From: Chara braunii
Taxonomy: Eukaryota > Streptophyta > Charophyceae > Charales > Characeae
Reading direction: 5' to 3'
Length of the DNA: 43,356 nucleotides
NCBI GenBank assembly: GCA_003427395.1
Contig: BFEA01000188.1
Span: 354,809-398,164, forward strand
The notes below the pieces were generated by a model, which saw only the letters and a list, made by a program, of their open reading frames with translations, did not search any database and was not told where the DNA came from. Made by a program: the position numbers and the translations under genes. Every line of letters starts with the position of its first letter. Position 1 is the stretch's first letter. Shown in pieces: positions 20,168 to 27,822 of the stretch.

Positions 20168-21256
20168 TTGTGTCCGAAAATCGGCGAAGATGACACCATT
20201 CGATGGAAAAAGTTCTTGAAGAATTTAGTTGTTGTGCCGATTGATCACAATATAGGCGATACCTATGAATGTTGTCCAGTCATTTACAATGCAACACTCG
20301 CTGAATTGTACTCGAATAACGAGGGTTTTGAGGTATATGGGAGGCTGGAGCAAGATGTTCTGTGAGCATGCAAGGACAAATACCACAAGATTCAGGCGCA
20401 GTAGCTAGCGCCATGGAACCAAAAAGGGACTTTGGGTTTTGGATATGAAATACTGAAACACAAAGATGTAACCAGGTGGAGACCCATAGCTCTCCCTCCT
20501 TTTTCGAGCCCTAGTGTACAAGCATGCAGAATTGTCTCCAAGGCCATCAACAACCTGCTGTGGAGAGTTCCATAAACCAGCCACTTTCACTTGAAAACAA
20601 ACTACTAACCTCTTGAAGAAACGTATCGAGGGTTTGGATCGCAAGATGGGAAAAACAACCGATGGGTTGCTGCTATCCGCTAGTTTCGACATCAAAGAGA
20701 TGTTCACGAAACTTCCTCACCACGTGAATGTTCATGCAGTTGAATGGTTATGCGACTTCTTCACCAGAAAAGGACATAACTCGATCAACGTTAGCAGATC
20801 TGGGAAAGCGACGGTATCAGGTAATTAAAAGCTTTTGGAGAGCAGGGATGACGTGTATTAGATTCTCCGCCATTATTCAGTTTGTTAAGTTTAATCTTAG
20901 TCACACCTTTTCCTAAACTCTCGGGTATTATCATTACGCAAACTGTGGGCATTCCAACGGGGAAAACCTCTAGCCATGCCTTAGCTTGCCTTCTTTGCTC
21001 TCACTATGAATTCTCCTTCTTGAGTTCCTTGGGGAAAGACCGTCGACTAATTCAGGGTCTCAGCCTGGTGGATGACGTTGCACTTTTTATTCTTCTACCT
21101 GATAGGATGCAAAAGTCGTTTAAGAAATTCAGCTATATCTGCTATTGTATAACAAAAACCGAACTTTGGTTCAAACTGTTTCGAGAGATGGAAAATGGGA
21201 GTTTTGGGGCTGCAAGGTGGAGTGTCGAGCAGCCCCACGGCCCCCACATGCCGTGA
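20168..21256 (+). pseudogene. Penelope-type reverse transcriptase
   Basis: One frame (20168-20575, with internal stops at about 20363 and 20402) gives FLKNLVVVPIDHNIGDTYECC and LKHKDVTRWRPIA, the N-terminal Penelope motifs. A second frame (20613-20826) gives SFDIKEMFTKLPHHVNV, motif A with the first catalytic Asp, then NSINVSRSGKATVS. A third (20882 on) gives TQTVGIPTGKTSSHALACLLC, motif B, and LVDDVALFILLP, motif C with both Asp kept. The catalytic triad is thus recognisable, but at least two frameshifts and several stops interrupt it. Penelope RTs are the closest relatives of telomerase RT. Confidence 0.8.
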
Positions 21257-22100
21257 GATGTGATGCAACTATCAAGAATCAGGAAACCATGTGGACTGAA
21301 AAAGGGGTCGTATTTTTATCTACAACAGATTTCTGGTCATACGGACCGATAAGCTAGAAGGTGGGACTAGTCGAGTGCCAAATGAATAGGGTACATTAAG
21401 GAGAGAACTAAGGTAAAGGGGTTTCCCGGTAAGGTATTTTTTAAGTCTGCCTGATAATTTTTCAAAAAGCACGATGACTGCTGGAAGGAGTGGGTTCGAT
21501 TCCTGGCTGAGGGACTGTTGGAAAAAGGCCCTCGAAATCGGTAAGGGACTACTGAGGTGTGGACTGCCGCTGGAAGACGCTAGCAGACAAGCCGTCACAG
21601 ACGATATCGCCCATTCCGATTTTTTTGGAGATGCCGCCATGACAGATGGATTCCGACCTGGATATCGACCCAAAAGCTGACGGGCTGCGGTAGACTCATC
21701 TCAAGTACGCGTCTTCTTCAAGGTATTCGACGATACTGTTGTCTTGCCCCGTACTCATTTTCTTCTTTGTCTTCTTTGAGGATCTTCTGGGATGATCCGA
21801 CAGATACGGTTTGTCGATCTTTCCGTTCCACCTAGCTATTTGCTTCCCCGCGGTGGCAACCTTACAACTTGAAGAGCAGACGCTTCGCGTCTGAATCCCA
21901 CGAAGGAGCGAAAGCGCGTAAGAATTTGACTGTCTTTGCAGATACCGCTAAATACATCAAAAGACTTCAAACCCAAGGTTTCCTCAGCCACAACCATGTT
22001 TTGGATCTCACTCTTACAGCGTAACGTCAGCGTGTGCCCTTTATCACTCTCCCGCCTACAATCCTTTCGTTGTCTATGTTCTCTCGGCTCGTGTCTCTTT
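21257..22100. other. 3' region of the Penelope-like element, no gene recognised
   Basis: This probably holds the element's C-terminal remnant and 3' untranslated sequence. GCAGACGCTTCGCGTCTG at 21880-21897 is a short hairpin. No domain was identified. The stretch ends in a TC microsatellite. Confidence 0.4.
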
Positions 22101-22105
22101 TTTCT

Positions 22106-22160
<55 letters not shown>

Positions 22161-22240
22161 TCGCCTCTTTTTTCTCTCTTTTCTCTCTCTCTTTTCTTTC
22201 TCTCTTCTCTCTTCTCTCTCTCTCTCTCTCTCTCTCTCCC
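22100..22240. repeat. (TC)n microsatellite
   Basis: A nearly pure TC tract, interrupted near 22158-22178, ends in a C-run that leads directly into the repeat shared with the start of the window. Confidence 0.9.
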
Positions 22241-22242
22241 CC

Positions 22243-22630
22243 CCTTCGCCTGTTACTCCGTTTCCCGCCCAAGGTATCTGCTGAAAACGTGTTGGCTTAC
22301 TTTGTGCACGGGTGATGATTCGTATTTCAAAAGGATGGACAAGTGAGTAGGTAGCGCAGAACCGTCTCCCCTGATGATGGGTGTACGGGCGACACGGCCG
22401 AAACATGTAGGGAGTTTTCGCCGCCTTGCTTCTGGTTTATGATCCCAACCAACTTGACGAAGCTTATTTGCGCTACCTCGTGTCTATCTTATTCTGTCCT
22501 ATCCACCTCTCTTCTGCCCTCTTATCTACTTGAGTGTATTCTTGTCAGTCTGTTGCTTCACCTAGCCATTGGAGTGCATGAGTCGGCCTTAACGTGCTGT
22601 CATCGCCTGTTTCGACTCTCTATTTGCTCA
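22243..22630 (+). repeat. Dispersed repeat, copy 2, with hammerhead motif
   Basis: This matches 20-407 over about 390 bases. It sits about 1 kb after the RT of the Penelope-like element, on the same strand, and carries a good hammerhead motif at 22366-22414. Penelope elements carry hammerheads in their pseudo-LTRs, so this may be the 3' pseudo-LTR. No matching copy was found upstream of 17.1 kb. The last 10 bases overlap the A box of a SINE-like sequence. Confidence 0.75.
22366..22414 (+). ncRNA. Hammerhead ribozyme, type I, minimal stem III
   Basis: Stem I arm CTCCC (22366-22370) is followed directly by the intact core CTGATGA, a variable stem II of about 22 nt, CGAAAC, then ATGTA. GGGAG (22410-22414) then pairs perfectly with the first arm. 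The predicted cleavage base is A409 after U408, as the consensus requires. Stem III is reduced to the palindrome ACATGT, which can form 6 bp between two molecules. Very short stem III with dimeric action has been proposed for Penelope hammerheads. Stem II is the weak point, with about three to five pairs and mismatches. Confidence 0.62.
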
Positions 22631-22715
22631 GTTGGTACACCCAAGAACTATTGAAAATTCACATACAGACCCAAGTTCAAATCTTGATGGACCTAGATGT
22701 GCAATGAAATAATTC
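22622..22715 (+). repeat. tRNA-derived SINE-like promoter region
   Basis: TTGCTCAGTTGGTA (22624-22637) fits a class I tRNA A box and AAGTTCAAATCTTG (22673-22686) a B box, at a spacing normal for RNA polymerase III promoters. The intervening sequence is not a foldable tRNA, so it is a SINE-like relic rather than a tRNA gene. It begins exactly where homology between the two flanking repeats ends. Confidence 0.5.
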
Positions 22716-22940
22716 TAAGTTACCTGGGGCAGCTGAACTCAATCAGGATATCCCAATGTCTATGAATCCCCCGCGACCGCGGTCATGACCGCAGCGGCCG
22801 CAGTCTTCGGTGGCCCCCCGCGGCCGAGGGGAGAGGGGGTTGAGGAAGGGGGTTGCAGGTTGGGGTTCTGGAACCCCGACCCCACCCCCTTGAACAACAA
22901 AAAGTTAAAAAAAAAAGGGAAGTACGTTTATGTCACATGG

Positions 22941-23582
22941 GAGTTCGTAATGGGCAGAAAAAACAGGCATCGGCGCCTGTGTCAGGGCCTGAGTCCGAAA
23001 AGGCGTTCGTAACTCAGGCCGGCGGTGGTGTCAGGGCAGAGATTTCATTAAGCCGGTTTTTTTTTTTTTTTTTTCAGTCGGTCGCGCCGCGGCAGCAAGG
23101 AGAAAAGAAAGTGTTTTTTTTTTTTTTCCCGTGCCATGCCGTGGCTGGAAAAAACAAAAAAACAACCATGGTCGGGCCACGGCCGGGGTTTGGCCTATAC
23201 ATCTGTGCCATGGCCAATCTGGGGTGTGGCCGAGACATCTCGGCCGTGGCATGTGGCCTAGACATCTCGGCCATGGCCAATCTGGGGTGTGGCCGAGACA
23301 TCTCGGCCGTGGCCAATCTGGGGTGTGGCCGAGACATCTCGGGCGTGGCTAATCTGGGGTGTGGCCGAGACATCTCGGCCGTGGCCCGACCATGGGGACT
23401 AGCCGGGGCACGGTGCGGTGCGACCAACTGAAAAAAAAAAAAAAAAAAAAAAAAAAAAAGCCCACAAGCGCCTTAATGAAACCTCAGCCCTGACACCACC
23501 GCGGGCCTGAGTTACGAACGCCTTTTTGAACTCAGGCCCTGACACAGATGCCGATGCCTGTTTTTCGTGCCTTTAGGAACTC
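22941..23582. mobile_element. Foldback element with ~140-bp terminal inverted repeats
   Basis: The left arm (22941-23085) reads GAGTTCGTAA...AACAGGCATCGG, then CTGTGTCAGGGCCTGAGT and TTCATTAAG, before a T-run and CAGTCGGTCGC. The reverse complement of 23582-23425 gives the same series with few changes: GAGTTCCTAA, AACAGGCATCGG, CTGTGTCAGGGCCTGAGT, TTCATTAAG, T-run, CAGTTGGTCGC. The centre is a tandem array of palindromic 36-bp units. No ORF with a known domain is present. A 5-bp ACATG occurs near both ends but not flush, so the target duplication is unproven. Confidence 0.75.
23212..23392. repeat. 36-bp tandem repeats, each internally palindromic
   Basis: GGGGTGTGGCCGAGACATCT recurs at 23221, 23284, 23320 and 23356, with spacings of 63, 36 and 36. 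Each unit contains GGCCGAGA-CA-TCTCGGCC, a perfect 8-bp inverted repeat around two bases. The unit length keeps both strands open as short repetitive ORFs, which is a by-product and not evidence of coding. Confidence 0.85.
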
Positions 23583-23683
23583 AAAACATGCCGCATCCGC
23601 CATTGTTTCTAAATTCGTTTTTTTTGGGGGGGTGGTTTTTAGTGTGTGAAAAAAAAAATAGAAAAAAATAAAAAAAGAAAGTA

Positions 23684-23697
23684 TTGATTGATTGATA

Positions 23698-23730
<33 letters not shown>

Positions 23731-23975
23731 GCTGGTTGATTGATTGATTGGTTGATTGGTGGGCGAGGGGTCCTCCCTCCCCTCCCCCTGGCACACGCAC
23801 ACACACACACACACNNNNNNNNNNNNNNNNNNNNNNNNNNNNNNNNNNNNNNNNNNNNNNNNNNNNNNNNNNNNNNNNNNNNNNNNNNNNNNNNNNNNNN
23901 NNNNNNNNCCCCCCCACACACACCAAACGCCCCCACACACACACACGCGCGCCCACACACACACACACACACACA
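23684..23975. repeat. (GATT)n and (CA)n microsatellites with a 94-base assembly gap
   Basis: GATT repeats with GGTT variants run from about 23684 to 23757. A CA tract follows from 23791, is broken by N at 23815-23908, and resumes to 23976. The gap sits inside the simple repeat, and its true size is unknown. ORFs that cross the N run are meaningless. Confidence 0.95.
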
Positions 23976-24276
23976 CAGAGTCATGCTTTTTTTGAGCGTA
24001 CAGCGAATATGACAACATACCCGCACATCAGCAATCAGAAAAAAAATGAAAAAAAAAAGTTTTCTTTTTTTATCGTGTTTCTTTTGATTTTAATACTTGT
24101 TTTTTTCGTTTTCTATCTTTTAAAAATTCCAAAAAGCATCAAAATCCCCCCCCCAAAAAATATGGGGATGCAGGGAATTTCAAACCCTGCAACCCCATAT
24201 ATATATCGTCACAAACAGAACTGCCCGGTAAAACCGTAGGCAGAGAGAGAGAAGAGGACAACAAACGAGGGGCTGT

Positions 24277-24313
24277 GACAAACTGTTTCGTCGGAGTTTC
24301 ACCGACTCATCAG
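24277..24313 (-). ncRNA. Hammerhead ribozyme core, minus strand
   Basis: On the minus strand: CTGATGA, then stem II GTCGG/CCGAC (perfect 5 bp, 7-nt loop), GAAA, and a 3-bp stem III (ACA-GTT-TGT) followed by C, giving the standard cleavage triplet GTC. All core bases are consensus. What is missing is stem I. The sequence before the core (ACAGCCTC) and after the cleavage site (ACAGCCCCTC) are direct copies rather than complements. It may be a relic or need a partner molecule. Confidence 0.55.
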
Positions 24314-24584
24314 GAGGCTGTATATATGTATATTTTGGCCTATTATTTTATTTTTAAAAAATTATGGGGTTCTTTGGCCACGGTTGGCCCCCGCGGTTGC
24401 CCCCCCGGGGCATGACCATGACCGCATGCGGTAAAATGGCACGTGGTCATGACTGCACGTGATACATAGCCCAATGTCACTGCCCTTCAAAAAAGGGTCA
24501 AAAAACAAAAACGTCACCACTTTTATTTGTGCAACAAATTGTCAGCAACTTCAACCTTCTGTGAGTCTGTGCTCTCAATGACAA

Positions 24585-24640
24585 CCATGCTAATCTTCTC
24601 TCTGTGTATGGTTCCAATTTTAACAGATGTCCCTAAGGAC
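24585..24640 (-). pseudogene. U6 snRNA-like 5' half
   Basis: On the minus strand GTCCTTAGGGAC folds as the U6 5' hairpin. It is followed by ATCTGTTAAAATTGGAAC, CATACACAGAGAAGATTAGC and ATGG. The ACAGAGA box and the AGC of the catalytic triad are kept, with a two-base insertion before ACAGAGA. After ATGG the sequence departs from U6: TTGTCATTGAG instead of the GC-rich internal stem-loop region. It is a truncated or chimeric retro-pseudogene, as arises when reverse transcriptase switches template to U6. Confidence 0.7.
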
Positions 24641-26050
24641 AGTGTGCCCTGGTCCTCTAAGAATAGCACACTACCAAAAATCCAGTTGGTTTAGTGGGGA
24701 GTGAGTTTAAACCCACAGCCTCCCTAATAAACCCAGTTATTCGAAGATGTTAACAACTTAAGATGGTAAAAAATCATTCTAAAAAGGGGGCGAGCAAGCT
24801 GGGCTGGGCAAACCCAATCCAGCCTTAAACTGCGCCCGTTCGTCTAAAATAAACAAATCCAGCCGTGAACACTTGGCCCTTTTGTCCAAACAAAATGAAA
24901 ACCCCAGCCTTGAACACTGGGCCCGTTTGTCTAAAATGGGGGCAACAACCAAGCTGGGCTCGGCGACGCACATCCATCCTTGAACACTGGGCCTATTTGT
25001 CCCACAAAAAAAATAAAAATAAAAAATCAATCAATCTAATTTCAGCTTTCAAGTACGCCCGCAACAAGTTATTAACAACAGCTGCTATCATAATGACAGA
25101 CCATGCCGCCCAATGCATCCTTTTTAATCTCAGGCTCTCAGCAAATTTAAAGAGCCTTTGACAAATAGTTGACTATCATTTCTTTTGAACTATTACAAAG
25201 TTAATACAAACTTTCCGTTTTTCAATAACGATAGTCCTAATTTTAGACTATTGTCAATTGAGTCTATTCTAAAACTATTTCCTTCGTTAAACGTAACGAG
25301 GGACTACCAATTACTACTGTACAATAGCTAAAGCAAGAGCCAAAAGTACAATAGCTAAAACAAGAGCCAAAAGTACAATACCGAAAGCAAGAGCCAACAA
25401 ACACAGCCCCCCACATGTACCTAACGTACAACAGCCTTTAGTTTTTTTTTTTTTGGGGGGGGGGGGGGGGGGCGCTGTAGGAAAAGAGAAAGAGGAACGC
25501 ATTACAATGCGCAATGTGCAGGGCCGAGGGAGAACCGTCAGATTCTCGATCCTGTGAAGATGAGGAGGTGGGCCAGGTGGCCAGAAGAGGACTAGAGGAG
25601 AAGCCTGACAACAGTAGCAGATCTGACAGCCTGCAAAGCCTGACAACAGTAGCAGATCTGACAGCCTGCAGGTCCCTGCACAGCAACCAACTATCCAGGC
25701 ATAAGTCAAACCATCAGTACCTTGCAAGATCCCAGGTAACCATCTTCTTGCAGTCGATCATGAACCTCAGGAGCAAGGGATGGTGAGGTGGACGAACGAC
25801 GATTGCTCGTAACGGGTGCTGGAGCTGGTGGCACTTGTGAGTAGCATTGAGAACAGGAAGAGGGGGCAATCGGAAGGTAAAACACTTGCCGGTGAAGGAT
25901 CAGGATCATGCTGTTGTTCTTCCTGATGATGATTGACATTCAGTGCAGGCCCAGTGGCTTAAGCCTTAAGCCAATCCCCAACCTTGCGTAATGGGTTTCT
26001 GAAACTAAGCAGCCATCTTCATTCTTACTTACCTCTCGTCAGCTCTCAAG
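24641..26050. repeat. Short tandem repeats, no gene
   Basis: There are three small arrays. CCAGCCTTGAACACTGGGCC-type units recur at about 24820, 24857, 24903 and 24968. A 30-bp unit (GTACAATAGCTAAAGCAAGA and on) is present three times at 25319-25400. A 36-bp unit (GCCTGACAACAGTAGCAGAT and on) is doubled at 25602-25673. A T-run and G-run lie at 25439-25472. A weak tRNA-like B box (GAGTTTAAACCCA) near 24704 follows a possible A box too closely to be convincing. No credible coding sequence was found. Confidence 0.65.
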
Positions 26051-26067
26051 ATCATCGCCTTGAGGGG

Positions 26068-26290
<223 letters not shown>

Positions 26291-26299
26291 CAAAAAAAA

Positions 26300-27665
26300 A
26301 GGCTGGGGAGGGGGGTAACTCAAAGAGGACATCCACGGAGCTCTGCAGTTTTCCCCTAAGATTCTCATCTTCTGATTTCTAAATGACTCTCTTCGAGTCT
26401 CATGGGAATCGTTAAAGATTTAGTCAGAGTTTGACACGTGTTCAAAACGAGATGAGACAAGACACCTTGCACGTGGCAACTTCCAAGGCCAGACTGTATC
26501 TCTGTCTGCATAGGATTCCTTTCGCTTCTTGAAGTCAGAGAGCTGTCGCAGTTCTGGGTCTCCTCTCAGCATCTCACTCACAAGGCATCAAGCTCAAAGG
26601 AGCTAACCAGCTCTGTATGATGAAGCACGGGGGCGTGAAACTCTGGGGTTGCCCAAGGGCCAAGTGACAAGTGTGGCAGGCTACTCACACAAAACATCTC
26701 CGACTTTTGGCAAAAGAAGGCCATGCCTGTGCACATGGCAGGCATGGCTAGACTTGATAACCTTGTACTAACTTACAACTCACCTGGTCCAGAGTTTGTG
26801 CTTAGTACGGAGTCTACGGACACCCAGATATCCACCCAGATATCCTCCTCGATTCACCTACCCGCTGACGGCTATCTTTAACCTCTCATCCACAGAGTCA
26901 CCGGCTTTGGCTCTCCCCCTTGGGACTGAACATGCTAATTCCCGTTTTCCCCCTCAACTTTCCGCACCACATCCACCCAGACAGTACAGCCAATAAAAGT
27001 GAACATCCAGCTTAAAGGCGCCCCTTCCGCCCCCAATTCTATCACTTCCACTGATTGACACTGCAGTCGATCACTTGCAGGCTGAACATCCACCTTGCAT
27101 TTTGCCCCCCGACGCAGCTTATCACTCCCACCCACTGACAACCCAGCTAATCAGGCAGCACCCCCTTCTTTCCAACCGACCCCCCACTAACGACCTCCAA
27201 TTTGAAACCATGGTTGGACGAAGAAGCTCTGTCAAACTGTTCACTTCCCCCTGTCGCAGTAGCCATAGCCATCAAAAAATAGCCATAGCCATCAAAAAGC
27301 CATTATAGCCATCAAATAGCCATAGCCAGCAAAAAATACACATAGTACCCAGAAAGTAGCCGTAGACACCAAAAAGCCGTAGCCCCGAAATAGCGTTGAC
27401 TCAGAGCAGCAAACAGTAGCAGGATACTAGCAGCCACCACATCTCAGAGTCAGTGCAGCCCCCTTCTGCCACGATCTTCCATTACTCGAGACCGTGTCAA
27501 TAACCTGCACCAAGCCCATAGTTTGCCACCTCGCGGTGTGTCACAGTTAAAGCTTAATACTCATGGCAGGACGTCCTCAAACGATGATGATAGCAAGCAA
27601 GAGAGTTATAAAAGGTCATCACTCCATTTCCACTCCCACCTCCTTCCACTTCCTTCCCCCCCCCC

Positions 27666-27707
<42 letters not shown>

Positions 27708-27822
27708 CCCTCTCCCCCCCCCGCCTCCCCGAGGCTTGCTCCTGATGTTAGCGGGCTGTGTTTCCCATGATTATTGTTTTTTTGTGGCAAACAACTTCAA
27801 CTTCTTGTGTTTGTTTGTTTGC
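26300..27822. other. Downstream flank of the amylase gene, no gene recognised
   Basis: This is the 3' side of the minus-strand amylase. Degenerate repeats of ATAGCCATAGCCATCAAAAA type lie at 27258-27390. A C-run with a CT microsatellite lies at 27657-27715, only about 110 bases past the amylase stop, and would be in its 3' UTR. No clear polyadenylation signal was seen. Confidence 0.45.

Larger units (their letters stand above)
17170..21256 (+). mobile_element. Penelope-like retroelement, N-terminal GIY-YIG (Chlamys-type), decayed
   Basis: The plus strand carries, in order, a CCHC zinc knuckle, a charged helical segment, a proline-rich stretch, a SAP-like helical region, a GIY-YIG endonuclease fragment (about 19.0 kb) and a Penelope-type reverse transcriptase (20.17-21.12 kb). 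Canonical Penelope elements have GIY-YIG after RT. The reverse order seen here matches the Naiad/Chlamys clade, of which Chlamys occurs in green algae and spike mosses. Frameshifts and stops throughout make this copy inactive. Microsatellites flank it at 17.0 and 22.1 kb. The exact ends are not defined. Confidence 0.72.
22760..24469. mobile_element. hAT-like non-autonomous element, 8-bp target duplication
   Basis: CCCAATGT at 22752-22759 is repeated exactly at 24470-24477. The enclosed ends are inverted: the left begins CTATGAATC and the right, reverse-complemented, begins CTATGTATC, and both are followed within 30 bases by GTCATGACC. Eight-base duplications are typical of hAT transposons. 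There is no transposase. The interior holds a 640-bp foldback, microsatellites, an assembly gap, a short hairpin (24161-24199) and a hammerhead core. The gap makes the true length uncertain. Confidence 0.5.

Noticed and set aside
21170-21190. Another hammerhead (CGAAACAGTTTG on the minus strand)
   Set aside because: It shares 12 bases with the 24.28-kb motif, but no CTGATGA or stem II lies beside it.
22853-23431. Repetitive ORF with ANLGCGRDISAV units
   Set aside because: The repeat length (36 bp) keeps frames open on both strands. The sequence is the palindromic core of a foldback, not a protein gene.
23532-24239. ORFs crossing the N run and the CA and GATT repeats
   Set aside because: They are made of microsatellite translations and unknown bases.
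24684-24735. tRNA gene or SINE at 24.7 kb
   Set aside because: The A-box-like and B-box-like motifs are only about 10 bases apart, too close for a tRNA promoter, and no cloverleaf can be drawn.
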